64,000 bases of DNA, from positions 372,001-436,000 of the forward strand of contig NC_016751.1 in NCBI RefSeq assembly GCF_000255135.1. The letters run 5' to 3'. This stretch comes from Marinitoga piezophila KA3 (lineage in GTDB: Bacteria > Thermotogota > Thermotogae > Petrotogales > Petrotogaceae). This document shows, in pieces, positions 28,519 to 37,819 of the stretch. A program made the translations under genes and the position numbers. The number at the start of each line of letters is the position of its first letter. Position 1 is the first letter of the stretch. The notes under the pieces are model-generated. The model was not told the origin of the DNA. It worked only from the letters and a program-made list of their open reading frames with translations, and made no database searches.

Positions 28519-28797
28519 ATGTTTTATGTTGTAAGTTATGATATTACAAATGATAAAAGAAGAAGAAAGGTTGTAAAATATCTTGAAAGTTATGGAGTTA
28601 GAGTTCAATACAGTGTTTTTGAAACGGAATTAAACCAGGACCAATTAAAAAAACTTATAAAAGGTTTAAAAAAGCAAATAAAAAAAGATGAGGACACCAT
28701 AAGAATTTATCCCATATCTAAAGAAAGTAGAAGATATATTGTCACAATAGGCATTGATAAAGGAAAGTATTACGACAAGGATTTTTTAATAATATGA
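28519..28797 (+). CDS. cas2: CRISPR-associated Cas2
   Basis: This 92-residue ferredoxin-fold protein has the VSYDITNDKRRRKV motif at the first strand and YGVRVQYSVFETEL at the dimer interface. It forms the Cas1-Cas2 integrase complex. The start directly abuts the cas1 stop, with GGTGGGG as ribosome binding site inside cas1. Confidence 0.97.
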   Translation: MFYVVSYDITNDKRRRKVVKYLESYGVRVQYSVFETELNQDQLKKLIKGLKKQIKKDEDTIRIYPISKESRRYIVTIGIDKGKYYDKDFLII

Positions 28798-28813
28798 GAG
28801 AGGGGGAAGGGGC

Positions 28814-30733
28814 ATGTATTTAAATTTGTATAAAATTGACATTCCTAAAAAAATTAAACGACTTTACTTCTACAACCCTGACATGGAACCTAAATTATTT
28901 GCCAGAAATCTTTCAAGAGTGAATAATTTTAAATTCCAGGATTCAAACGACCTTGTCTGGATTGAAATACCTGATATTGATTTTCAAATTACACCAAAAA
29001 ACGTTTTTCAGTATAAAGTTGAAAAAGAAGAGATAATTAAGGAAGAAGAAGATAAAAAATTATTTGTAAAGACACTATACAAATACATAAAAAAACTTTT
29101 TCTTGACAATGATTTTTATTTTAAAAAAGGAAATAATTTTATTTCAAATTCAGAAGTGTTTTCTTTAGATTCAAATGAAAATGTAAATGCACACTTAACT
29201 TATAAAATAAAAATACATAATATTTCCAATGAGTATTATTTATCAATACTACCTAAGTTTACTTTCCTTTCAAAAGAACCTGCATTAGAATCAGCCATAA
29301 AAAGCGGATATTTATATAATATAAAATCTGGAAAAAGTTTTCCATATATTTCAGGCTTGGATGGAATTTTAAAAATAGATATTGGAAATAACCAAATAGT
29401 AGAAGTTGCTTATCCAGAGAATTACCTTTTTAATTTTACAACTCGTGATGCAGAAAAATACGGTTTTTCAAAAGAAGTACACGAAATATATAAAAATAAA
29501 GTATTTGAAGGATTTAAAAAAATACCAAAAACATTAGGATTCTTAAATAAAATTACTAATCTTAATGAAAATTATCAATTGAAAGATGGATATAAAATAT
29601 TTATAAATGTTATATATAAATTTAAAAATGGCGAATCTCGTTATGCTAAAGATGTTTTCAAATATTCTTTCTATAAAAACGAACAACCTCTTAAGGCAAT
29701 ATTCTTCTTTTCTTCAAAAAAACAGTTTTTTGAAGTTCAAAAATCTTTAAAAGAATTATTCCATAACAAACATTCAGTTTTTTATCGTGCAGCAGCAGAA
29801 CTTGGATTTTCAAAGGTTGAGTTTTTAAGAGATTCTAAAACTAAAAGCTCAGCATTTTTATATAATCCTGAAGAATTTACAGTAAAAAATACAGAGTTTA
29901 TAAATCAAATAGAAGATAATGTAATGGCTATAGTTTTGCTTGATAAATATATAGGAAATATAGATCCACTTGTAAGAAATTTTCCAGATAATCTAATTCT
30001 TCAACCTATATTAAAAGAAAAATTAGAAGATATAAAACCGTTTATCATAAAAAGTTATGTTTATAAAATGGGAAATTTTATTCCAGAATGTAAACCATTT
30101 ATATTGAAGAAAATGGAAGATAAGGAGAAAAATTTATATATAGGAATAGATTTAAGTCACGATACCTATGCAAGAAAAACAAATCTTTGTATTGCGGCAG
30201 TTGATAATACTGGAGATATATTGTATATAGGAAAACATAAAAATCTGGAATTAAATGAAAAAATGAATCTGGATATTTTAGAAAAAGAATATATTAAGGC
30301 ATTTGAAAAATATATTGAAAAATTTAATGTTTCGCCTGAAAATGTATTTATTTTAAGGGACGGAAGATTTATAGAAGATATTGAAATAATCAAGAATTTT
30401 ATTTCTTATAATGATACGAAATATACTCTGGTTGAAGTTAACAAAAATACAAATATTAATTCATATGATGATCTGAAAGAATGGATTATAAAGCTTGACG
30501 AAAATACATATATCTATTATCCTAAAACCTTTTTAAATCAAAAAGGAGTTGAAGTAAAAATTCTTGAAAATAATACGGATTATACAATTGAAGAGATAAT
30601 TGAACAAATATATTTACTAACGAGAGTTGCTCATTCCACACCATATACAAATTATAAGCTTCCATATCCTTTGCATATAGCAAATAAAGTAGCTTTAACT
30701 GATTATGAGTGGAAATTATATATACCTTATTAA
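28814..30733 (+). CDS. ago: Prokaryotic Argonaute (MpAgo type)
   Basis: This 639-residue Argonaute is co-transcribed with cas2 (16-base gap holding GGGGGAAGGGG). The order is N, small PAZ, MID and PIWI domains. The PIWI tetrad is Asp446 (IGIDLSHD), Glu482, Asp516 (ILRDGRF) and Asn624 (HIANKVAL), that is DEDN, so cleavage should be possible. Length and numbering match the M. piezophila Argonaute reported to use 5'-hydroxyl guide RNAs to cut DNA or RNA. Its MID pocket lacks a normal 5'-phosphate site in that work. Its role beside Cas1-Cas2 is unresolved. Confidence 0.96.
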   Translation: MYLNLYKIDIPKKIKRLYFYNPDMEPKLFARNLSRVNNFKFQDSNDLVWIEIPDIDFQITPKNVFQYKVEKEEIIKEEEDKKLFVKTLYKYIKKLFLDNDFYFKKGNNFISNSEVFSLDSNENVNAHLTYKIKIHNISNEYYLSILPKFTFLSKEPALESAIKSGYLYNIKSGKSFPYISGLDGILKIDIGNNQIVEVAYPENYLFNFTTRDAEKYGFSKEVHEIYKNKVFEGFKKIPKTLGFLNKITNLNENYQLKDGYKIFINVIYKFKNGESRYAKDVFKYSFYKNEQPLKAIFFFSSKKQFFEVQKSLKELFHNKHSVFYRAAAELGFSKVEFLRDSKTKSSAFLYNPEEFTVKNTEFINQIEDNVMAIVLLDKYIGNIDPLVRNFPDNLILQPILKEKLEDIKPFIIKSYVYKMGNFIPECKPFILKKMEDKEKNLYIGIDLSHDTYARKTNLCIAAVDNTGDILYIGKHKNLELNEKMNLDILEKEYIKAFEKYIEKFNVSPENVFILRDGRFIEDIEIIKNFISYNDTKYTLVEVNKNTNINSYDDLKEWIIKLDENTYIYYPKTFLNQKGVEVKILENNTDYTIEEIIEQIYLLTRVAHSTPYTNYKLPYPLHIANKVALTDYEWKLYIPY

Positions 30734-30762
30734 AATAACCCCTGATTTTCAGGGGTTATTTT
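30732..30762. terminator. Terminator after ago
   Basis: AAAATAACCCCTGA and TCAGGGGTTATTTT form a perfect 14-bp stem with a 3-base loop. The A/T ends make it usable in both directions. Confidence 0.92.
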
Positions 30763-30827
30763 AATAAGGGTAACGTAATTGGTTTTATTCCGACTTTTGC
30801 TGTATTTCTTCTATACTATCTTTATTT

Positions 30828-30983
30828 TTATAATAGATTCAGGGCTTCTATAAATTTGCCTTTTTTCTTTTCATCTTTTACAATTTCATCTAAAAAATGA
30901 TGAAGAGCTTCTTTTTTAAAGTGAATTTCTCTGAATTTTTCGTCTTCTAAAAGTTCTTGCATTAAATCTTTATAACTTTTCAT
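30828..30983 (-). CDS. Possible small protein or gene remnant (51 residues)
   Basis: An ATG-initiated minus-strand frame of 51 codons starts MKSYKDLMQELLED and ends FIEALNLL. It is charged and probably helical. No ribosome binding site or promoter is clear. It resembles the tail of a longer protein, so it may be a decayed gene. I do not recognise a family. The rest of 30763-31243 holds only terminators and AT-rich sequence. Confidence 0.3.
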   Translation of the reverse strand: MKSYKDLMQELLEDEKFREIHFKKEALHHFLDEIVKDEKKKGKFIEALNLL

Positions 30984-31109
30984 TTTATTGTCTTAATAGA
31001 TTTCTTTAAAGACCATATACTCATTTTATCATACTCTTTATGCTATCATATATGATAACTAATATCAAGCAACTTTTTTGTAAATTTATAATTTGTCGTT
31101 TAATCAAAT

Positions 31110-31150
31110 AAATCCCTATACATTCTAAATCACAGAACATATAGGGATTT
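31110..31150 (-). terminator. Terminator downstream of the cmr operon
   Basis: AAATCCCTATA and TATAGGGATTT form an 11-bp stem around a 19-base loop, about 95 bases beyond the last gene of the minus-strand type III operon. Confidence 0.6.
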
Positions 31151-31243
31151 TGAATAATAAAATTTATTGATAAATTTTGTAGTTTATTTTATATTTCTTT
31201 CCAACCATTCGTATCGTAATTTTCATACACAATTCTCTAATTT

Positions 31244-32935
31244 TTAAAATTTTCTTTTTATATAATAGTATCCAATTAAATTGTTTTCTTCCATATAGTC
31301 CATTTCTTCCTTTGTATAGATTTTTCCTTCTTCAGGCCTTTTTTCTAATTTTATTACAATAGCCTCTTCCCCAGGAGCAAAATAAATTTCTTTTCTTTCC
31401 AGAGGAATATCCAAATCAAACTGTTCTTTTATAAAATGTTTTATTGAATCGTGACCTATTGCAGAGTCCAAAGTCTGTTCATTCAGAGCGTTTTTTAAAA
31501 AATTATAAAACTTTTCTTTTGTAATTTTTTCTATATCAAAGTTTCCTGTTTCACTATCTTTTGAAAGTGGAATTATTATGGAATTTAGTAAGTAAACTTT
31601 TCTCTTTAAGGTAGCTTCTTTTTTCTCAAATAACTCTATATTATTTGATAATTCTTCAATTTCTCTTACATACGACAACAATAATTTTTTTAAGTTCTCT
31701 TTTTTGAAGTCATCAGTGCCTCTTCCGGCATGTGCAATTTTATTTCTTGTGTCTATAATATTTTTAGTTAGTTTATCCAATCTTTCTGCAATTTCATTTC
31801 TTTTTAAAGAATCTTCCCAAAATATTCTTTCTCTTTTTTCTTTATCATCATAGTATAATATTTGCCCTTTTGCTAATAGATGTAAATCAATTAAAAGTTC
31901 TCTAATCTGAATCATTGCTTCTGAATACATTTCCCATTTTAATAATAATTTTATGAAATTTGCCATAAATATAATTTTTTCCCTGGTTAATGTATTATCA
32001 TTTTTTATTGAATCGATATTATAAAATAAATCTTCCACGATAATTTTTCTAAGAGTGGCCAAAAAATAATTAATAGGTTCTATGAAAAATAACTTTTCTG
32101 TGCTTTTTGAACAATTTCTAAATTCTATAATGCTATTATCCAAAATTTCCTTTATTTTTAGTATAGAATTTATAATTTTTTCAGGTGATGCTGGAATTTT
32201 TATAATATTATTAAAATTAGATAACTCAGTAGAAAGAGAAGAAAATTTCAATTTATTCACATTACATAATTTATTTGTTGCAACTAATTTCTGGATATTT
32301 CTTAAAGCTTTTTCTATTCTTTTTGTAATTCCATATTCTTTAAATTCCTCCAAAGCAAGGGTTAAGTTTGAAAGTTCTAATGTCGATGAAATATTAAGAA
32401 TCGGTACTTCTGGAGGTTTGTTTTTAAATTCCTTTCTTATATCATAAGCACCATAATATAATATAATATTTTTTTCTTCAAAATCCTGCTGTAAATTTTT
32501 TAAATAAAAAATTACTCCAGTGGTAAAGGTTGATATATGCCTAAGACCATGAGTTAAATCAAAAATAATTTCTTTTTCCGAAAATTCACTTATTGACTTT
32601 TTTATAATTGAAATTATTTCTTCGAGTTCATTATAATTCCTTCCTTCTGGAATATTTTCAAAGGTTACACTTATTCCTTTTTGATGCAGATTATTTATTT
32701 CATTATTTATATTTTGACCATGTTCGCTATTAGGATTTTCCAGAAAATTTTCTTTAACTTCTTTTGTTATAAAGAATTTTATTTCAACATCATTTCCTCT
32801 TTCTTTTTCTAAATATGCATTAGCTAAAGGGCTTAAATAACTTTTAGCTTTTTTGTTTTCAGCTTCTAATCTATAATATAATGATTCATTATATCTTCCT
32901 TTTCCAAGAAAAGATAATAATAATATTTTTTCCAT
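31244..32935 (-). CDS. Csx1-Crn2 fusion: cOA-activated HEPN ribonuclease with ring nuclease domain
   Basis: This 563-residue fusion has three parts. Residues 1-200 are a CARF domain (LLLSFLGKGRYNE, FDLTHGLRHI), which senses cyclic oligoadenylate. The HEPN ribonuclease motif RNKIAH is at Arg397-His402. Residues 446-563 match the AcrIII-1/Crn2 (DUF1874) ring nuclease: YLLNSIIIPLS, AIGHDS with His495, and RPEEGKIY with Glu535/536. The same protein produces and limits the RNase response, because Crn2 degrades cA4. A self-limiting Csx1-Crn2 from M. piezophila has been published, and this appears to be it. It is last in the cmr operon. Confidence 0.92.
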   Translation of the reverse strand: MEKILLLSFLGKGRYNESLYYRLEAENKKAKSYLSPLANAYLEKERGNDVEIKFFITKEVKENFLENPNSEHGQNINNEINNLHQKGISVTFENIPEGRNYNELEEIISIIKKSISEFSEKEIIFDLTHGLRHISTFTTGVIFYLKNLQQDFEEKNIILYYGAYDIRKEFKNKPPEVPILNISSTLELSNLTLALEEFKEYGITKRIEKALRNIQKLVATNKLCNVNKLKFSSLSTELSNFNNIIKIPASPEKIINSILKIKEILDNSIIEFRNCSKSTEKLFFIEPINYFLATLRKIIVEDLFYNIDSIKNDNTLTREKIIFMANFIKLLLKWEMYSEAMIQIRELLIDLHLLAKGQILYYDDKEKRERIFWEDSLKRNEIAERLDKLTKNIIDTRNKIAHAGRGTDDFKKENLKKLLLSYVREIEELSNNIELFEKKEATLKRKVYLLNSIIIPLSKDSETGNFDIEKITKEKFYNFLKNALNEQTLDSAIGHDSIKHFIKEQFDLDIPLERKEIYFAPGEEAIVIKLEKRPEEGKIYTKEEMDYMEENNLIGYYYIKRKF

Positions 32936-32945
32936 AAATTACCTC

Positions 32946-34082
32946 CTATATAAGTTCTAATAGATTTTTGCATTTATAGTCTTGATATTTTTGCATTATT
33001 TTCTCATATTCTCTTTCATATTTATCATGATCTAACCATATATAGTATAAATTTAATTTATTTTCATCTGTATCCCAAACAGCTCTAAAAATATTTCCGG
33101 TAATTGATTTATATAAATAAGGTTTATTAAATCTTTTTCCTTCCCAGGATTTGTTATGCATTAATTCTCCTTTATAAGAATTGTTATTACTTTTAAATAA
33201 TTTTATTTTTCGTATAAGCTCAAAAATTTGAGTTTTTACAAATTTTCTTTTATCATTATCAAGTTTATCCCACATTTCTTTTAATTCATCTGAAATAAAT
33301 ATTTCAGTTGTAAGAATATTTTTAAATAAAAATAATCCAAAGGCATTTAAAACAACTACTCCATCAATGGTATCAAAAAAGTATGTATGATTATCAATAA
33401 ACTCTTGTTCCATTTTTGATAAAGAATTATATTTAATTTCTGATTCCTGAATTTCTTTTATTAAGTATAAATAATCTATAGATTCTTCAATATCAAACTT
33501 TATAGGGATTGGAGGAACTTCCTGAAATACAGAACCTTCTTCATATAAATATCCCATTTTATAACCATAAAATGAACCAGCTACATATCCTAAATAAGAC
33601 ATAACTTTATATCCAGGTGTTGGCGAGAAAAAGGTGTTATAAATATTTCCTTTTTGTAATTCAGTTACAAGAATATCCATAAATTCACCATATTGTTTAT
33701 TTAATTTTATTCTATCATTTATATCAAAATCTACACCTTTTAAAATCACATTTGCATTAAAATCTTTTCTAAATATATATTCATTTAATTTTGCAGAGAT
33801 AATACCTTCTTTAGTGTTTGTATGAATAATGGATATATCAGGATTATTTGCTAATTTATTCATTTCTTTTAAAGTATGTACTAAAGAATATTCAACACTA
33901 ACTTTTTTAGGATCACTTTTTGAGTTTTGAAAGGCGACTTTTACTTTTTCTATCCATTTTTCAACATCTTCACTTTTTAAATTTTTAACGTGTTCGATAT
34001 TATTATCTTCAATAAATTTTCCTAATAAATTAAATTTGCCTAAAATTGATTTTCCCCCTGTAAGAACAATATTACTATACAT
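32946..34082 (-). CDS. CARF-domain effector, probably CARF-RelE
   Basis: This 378-residue protein begins with a CARF/APE2256-like fold: IVLTGGKSILGKF at the N-terminus and FFSPTPGYKVMSYLGY at about 161-176, where ligand binds in relatives. A helical linker follows. The last 80 residues (HNKSWEGKRF, IFRAVWDTDENKLNLYYIWLDHDKYE) resemble a RelE-type mRNA interferase. CARF-RelE proteins are known to stop translation after type III signalling. The RelE call is by eye. GGAGG lies 9 bases before the ATG, and the start overlaps cas6 by 8 bases. Confidence 0.7.
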   Translation of the reverse strand: MYSNIVLTGGKSILGKFNLLGKFIEDNNIEHVKNLKSEDVEKWIEKVKVAFQNSKSDPKKVSVEYSLVHTLKEMNKLANNPDISIIHTNTKEGIISAKLNEYIFRKDFNANVILKGVDFDINDRIKLNKQYGEFMDILVTELQKGNIYNTFFSPTPGYKVMSYLGYVAGSFYGYKMGYLYEEGSVFQEVPPIPIKFDIEESIDYLYLIKEIQESEIKYNSLSKMEQEFIDNHTYFFDTIDGVVVLNAFGLFLFKNILTTEIFISDELKEMWDKLDNDKRKFVKTQIFELIRKIKLFKSNNNSYKGELMHNKSWEGKRFNKPYLYKSITGNIFRAVWDTDENKLNLYYIWLDHDKYEREYEKIMQKYQDYKCKNLLELI

Positions 34083-34896
34083 TAACTGGTTCCTCCCTTC
34101 GTGTTTGACCTAATCCCATGGTGGTTTTATACCCCACTCCGGCATAAAATGCAAAATCAGATAAAATATTTGCTGTCTTTTTTAATTCATAATTATCTTC
34201 AGGAATTTCAAAAACTACATTACCTGTAAATCCCTGTAAATAAAAATTTGGAAAATATATGTATTTTAAATGAGTTTTTCTTTGAATTATTTTAATAGTA
34301 TTAAATTTTTCTTTTACTTTTTCATTGAGTTTATAAGGACTATATTTATTGAATTTTATTAATAAGCTATTAAATATTTTTTCCGGATCCGGATATCTTA
34401 AATGTTTGTCTCCAGTTTTAAACAGTGTCGGAGTAATAAAAATAAGAGAAATTTTATTATCATAATTTTCTTTTAGCAAATCATCAATAGTTAATAAATT
34501 AGCCCATTTACTGTGTTCCTTATCAAAAATTATCCTGATTATTGAAAATGAAATATCTTCAATATTTATTTTTTCTTTGAAAATTTTATTTTTAAATATT
34601 TTTGTTGTAAATAAGATAAAAATTTTTTCTTCTAAAAATGTCATTCTTATATAATATCTTTTTCCTTTTAAAATAGTTACTGGCTCATCAATTTTTTTCC
34701 CAAGAAAAGAGGAAACTGTAAAAGGTTTATAATTTTTGTCTTCATGGAGTTTATAAGAAATTTCTTTATCAACATCTTTTAATATATTAAAAAAAAGGCC
34801 ATGTATCTTTTTACCAGGAAAAGTGGGGATAACCCCACTTTCTAATGCTTTTAATTCTATGACTATACTATAAAAAATAGTATCACCTTCTATCAA
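34075..34896 (-). CDS. cas6: CRISPR RNA endonuclease Cas6
   Basis: This RAMP protein has IVIELKALESGVIPTFPGKKIHGLFF at the N-terminus (split here only for length) and the C-terminal glycine-rich loop AGVGYKTTMGLGQTRR diagnostic of Cas6. It should cut the repeat RNA 8 nt from its 3' end, leaving AUAGAAAC tags. The start is uncertain. A TTG at 34896 has no good ribosome binding site, while an AGAAGGTG is well placed for a rare ATT start 6 codons later (giving FYSIVIELK). Confidence 0.88.
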   Translation of the reverse strand: MIEGDTIFYSIVIELKALESGVIPTFPGKKIHGLFFNILKDVDKEISYKLHEDKNYKPFTVSSFLGKKIDEPVTILKGKRYYIRMTFLEEKIFILFTTKIFKNKIFKEKINIEDISFSIIRIIFDKEHSKWANLLTIDDLLKENYDNKISLIFITPTLFKTGDKHLRYPDPEKIFNSLLIKFNKYSPYKLNEKVKEKFNTIKIIQRKTHLKYIYFPNFYLQGFTGNVVFEIPEDNYELKKTANILSDFAFYAGVGYKTTMGLGQTRREEPVNV

Positions 34897-35635
34897 AATT
34901 ACTTAATTCTTGAATTTTAAATCTTCCATATCCCATAGAAGTTTTTGCACCAATTCCAAAATATTCTAAAAAGTATTTAAAATGAATGTTTATAATATTT
35001 ATAACTTCATTGGAATCTGCAGAAATTAATAAATCTATTCTAAAAGTTCCATTAGAAACATTTAAATAATTCAATGGAATGGGATTATATACATCATTTG
35101 GAGGTTGATTATTCATATAATATTCCTGAAAATGTGGTGTTTGATAGTCAATATTTAATTTTATAGTATTAATAGGTATTGCATCTAAAAAATCAATATA
35201 TCCTTTTTTCTCAGCATTTCCAAAAACTACATCTATAATACTTTTTAAATCATTATTTGATTCGATATATTTTCTAAAAGCTCCCTTTATTGACGTACCT
35301 GGAATTATTGGAAGTCCATAATTTCTACTCCAATAAAATCCTATTTCATCTATTGAAGGAATTCCTGCTCCTATTAAAAATGGTGTTTTATTTTTTACTA
35401 TATAAGTTTTAACGTTATAATGTTTTTTTATTTTATTTATCATTTGAATTCTTATATTTTTTATAATCTCTATATTCTTTTTTATTATATTTTTATCCAA
35501 ATTTATTAATATATCTTTATAATCATCTTTTATTTTTTTTAGATCTTCTGGATTTGCTTCATGGTATACAAATTTATCATAATACAAACTCGCGTTTTTT
35601 AAATTTTCTGGTTTATAATTGGTATAATACTTCAA
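34883..35635 (-). CDS. cmr6: Type III-B RAMP protein Cmr6
   Basis: This 250-residue RAMP subunit has FLIGAGIPSIDEIGFYWSRNYG, LPIIPGTSIKGAFRKYI and C-terminal FGIGAKTSMGYGRF. Cmr6 caps the target-complementary end of the Cmr backbone with Cmr1. It starts with TTG at 35635, six bases after GGTGGTGA. It lies 2 bases after cmr5, and its end overlaps cas6. Confidence 0.93.
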   Translation of the reverse strand: MKYYTNYKPENLKNASLYYDKFVYHEANPEDLKKIKDDYKDILINLDKNIIKKNIEIIKNIRIQMINKIKKHYNVKTYIVKNKTPFLIGAGIPSIDEIGFYWSRNYGLPIIPGTSIKGAFRKYIESNNDLKSIIDVVFGNAEKKGYIDFLDAIPINTIKLNIDYQTPHFQEYYMNNQPPNDVYNPIPLNYLNVSNGTFRIDLLISADSNEVINIINIHFKYFLEYFGIGAKTSMGYGRFKIQELSNFDRR

Positions 35636-35637
35636 GT

Positions 35638-35991
35638 TTATTCACCACCTGTTTGAATAAATATATCAACATATCTCCTATACCAATTTGTAAATTCTAA
35701 CACTTTTTCCTGTATAGTAGAAAGTTCTTCTGTATTTTCAAGAAATGTAAGCAAATCCTCTCCCTTAAACAACCCTTTTTCTTTAAGATATTGTTCAATA
35801 TCATTAAATACAGCTTTATGATGATCTTTGTTTTTTGCTTTTAAAAATACAAGGGTTCCATATAACCCGTTTTGTATTATCATTGAACCAAGCCCTTTTA
35901 TCAAAGATCTATAATCATCTTTATATTTTTTATTTATTTTCTGAATAACAAATTTTTTTGCTAATAATTTTGTGCTGTTTTCTCTTTTCAC
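35638..35991 (-). CDS. cmr5: Type III-B small subunit Cmr5
   Basis: This 117-residue helical protein has the conserved GSMIIQNGLYGTLVFLKAK segment of Cmr5. Cmr5 subunits form the inner filament next to Cmr4. It starts with GTG at 35991, after GAGGTG. No ATG in this frame fits. Confidence 0.9.
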   Translation of the reverse strand: MKRENSTKLLAKKFVIQKINKKYKDDYRSLIKGLGSMIIQNGLYGTLVFLKAKNKDHHKAVFNDIEQYLKEKGLFKGEDLLTFLENTEELSTIQEKVLEFTNWYRRYVDIFIQTGGE

Positions 35992-36000
35992 ATTTTCACC

Positions 36001-36828
36001 TCACATTAATTTTATATATGAAAAACCTTTTCCAACAGAGGCCTTTCCACCAATATTTATGTATTCTTTATCTAAATTCTTTTCTACTTCGTTAAGCAAT
36101 TCTTCGCTATTTTTTAGCGATTTTATTAAAAAGAACATTACAGTGTCTTGGGGTAAATATTCTTCATACCATAATGCACCTTCTGCTACTGTACCAGTAT
36201 CAGGATTTATTCTAATTCTTGGTAATACTTCTGTAGCGTTTCTAACAAAAAAAGAGAAATCTTCATCTTTTAATACAATAACATTTTCTTCTAATACTTT
36301 TTGTAAATATTCATCAGGAGATACTTTTTTTAATTCTTTCATTAGTTCTTTTAATTCGTTAGATTCTTCGGTTTCTATAGCATATTCTTCCACATTAACA
36401 ACAGTACTTTTAAATGTTGAATATTCTTTTTTATTTTTTATTGTTTTGAGAAATTTATTTATTTTTGACGCCATTTCAGTATTCCCTGAAATTTCAAAAG
36501 CGGTTTTTAATCTGGATAATACCATTGGACATGTTATCCATACTAAACCTCTATTTATACTTCTTAATGGGAAAAATAATATTTTGGCTTCTGAGAAAGT
36601 TATATTACCTGGTTTTGATTCTTTATTGTTATTACCTGGTTTAGAACCAAATATTTCTTCTTCTTTATTGAAAGATAATTCATTTCTTATTGCTCCTTTT
36701 ATTCCTGCTATTATTGGGAATCCAGTATGTACCTCCCTTTGTATTGGTTGATCTACAACTCCAACATCCATTCCTTTACCTGCATGAATTTGTGTTACTG
36801 CATATAAAAATCCAACTTTTCCACTCAA
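36001..36828 (-). CDS. cmr4: Type III-B backbone and target RNase Cmr4
   Basis: This 275-residue RAMP forms the crRNA-binding backbone and cuts target RNA every 6 nt. The catalytic aspartate is Asp26 in GVVDQPIQRE, the same number as in Pyrococcus Cmr4. TGFPIIAGIKGAIRNE and the C-terminal GGKASVGKGFSYIKL glycine loop follow. It starts with TTG at 36828, 7 bases after GGGGGT. The active-site Asp is intact, so target cleavage is expected. Confidence 0.95.
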   Translation of the reverse strand: MSGKVGFLYAVTQIHAGKGMDVGVVDQPIQREVHTGFPIIAGIKGAIRNELSFNKEEEIFGSKPGNNNKESKPGNITFSEAKILFFPLRSINRGLVWITCPMVLSRLKTAFEISGNTEMASKINKFLKTIKNKKEYSTFKSTVVNVEEYAIETEESNELKELMKELKKVSPDEYLQKVLEENVIVLKDEDFSFFVRNATEVLPRIRINPDTGTVAEGALWYEEYLPQDTVMFFLIKSLKNSEELLNEVEKNLDKEYINIGGKASVGKGFSYIKLM

Positions 36829-36841
36829 GTTAATAACCCCC

Positions 36842-37819
36842 TTAAATTTTTATTTCAATATATTTTCCAAAATTATATTCATCATATTTATCAGTAAAAT
36901 TTATTTTATAATTTTCTTTTTCAAAATCACCTTTTATTACATAAACACTTCCCGAAGGAACCACTTTAAATTGTTCACCAGGATGATTATTTTTAAGATC
37001 CCAGTATCCAATTGTTTCAGGTTTATAATTGGCAATAGCTATAATATTACTATCAAATATAGGTTTTACTCCATCTTCAAAGTATGCTGGAGTTAGTAAC
37101 AATAAACCTTTTTGAGTATCAATTATTGGGTCAAAGATAGAAGTTTCTATCTCTTTTATTTCAATTTTTGCCATTTTTCCTTTTGTACCAAGAGTAATTA
37201 TTTCAATTTCATTTAATATATTTAATTCATCTCGCTCTATAAAAAAAGCAAATCCTGCATCGTCTATAAATCTAAAATATGAATATGAATATAGCATACC
37301 CTCCATTGCTTTTCTATTTTCAAGAGCAATTCCTATTTTTTCTTCTTTAAAATATATCTCAGAATTATCATTGGAAATTTTTAAATTTCCTTTTTTTAGT
37401 TCTTCTAATTCATTTAATGAAATATACGTTTTTTCAGGCTCTTTTAAATTTCTCATACTCTTATATTTTATCCCATATAATTCTTTACCGTTTAAATTAA
37501 AAGTAAATGTTTCATCTATTTCGCCTTTATAAAATTCTTTTGTGATATCATTTTGTTTTATTATTGCAGGCATTCTAAAGTATATGTTACTTTCACTATC
37601 GGTTAAAAATGGACCTATAATTTTCAGTTTTTTATCTTTTATTATTTGTTCTATTTCTTCCTGGGTTAAATTTTTCTTTCTCATATATGCTGTCATTATT
37701 GCACCATAAAATGTTTTTGGATTAGGAAATATTGTTTCCTCAGCGTGAGAAAAAGTTTTTGATTTTCTAAAACCAACCCAATCCACTGGTTTAATAAACA
37801 ATGTTTTAATTTTTTTCAT
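36842..37819 (-). CDS. cmr3: Type III-B RAMP protein Cmr3
   Basis: This 325-residue Cmr5/Cas5-like subunit holds the crRNA 5' tag beside Cas10. Family features are FIKPVDWVGFRKSKTFSHAE near the N-terminus, TFYGAIMTAYMRK and a C-terminal VVPSGSVYVIKG. The ATG at 37819 follows AAGGGAG by 7 bases; an in-frame ATG 7 codons earlier lacks one. The start overlaps the end of cas10 by 14 bases. Confidence 0.9.
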   Translation of the reverse strand: MKKIKTLFIKPVDWVGFRKSKTFSHAEETIFPNPKTFYGAIMTAYMRKKNLTQEEIEQIIKDKKLKIIGPFLTDSESNIYFRMPAIIKQNDITKEFYKGEIDETFTFNLNGKELYGIKYKSMRNLKEPEKTYISLNELEELKKGNLKISNDNSEIYFKEEKIGIALENRKAMEGMLYSYSYFRFIDDAGFAFFIERDELNILNEIEIITLGTKGKMAKIEIKEIETSIFDPIIDTQKGLLLLTPAYFEDGVKPIFDSNIIAIANYKPETIGYWDLKNNHPGEQFKVVPSGSVYVIKGDFEKENYKINFTDKYDEYNFGKYIEIKI

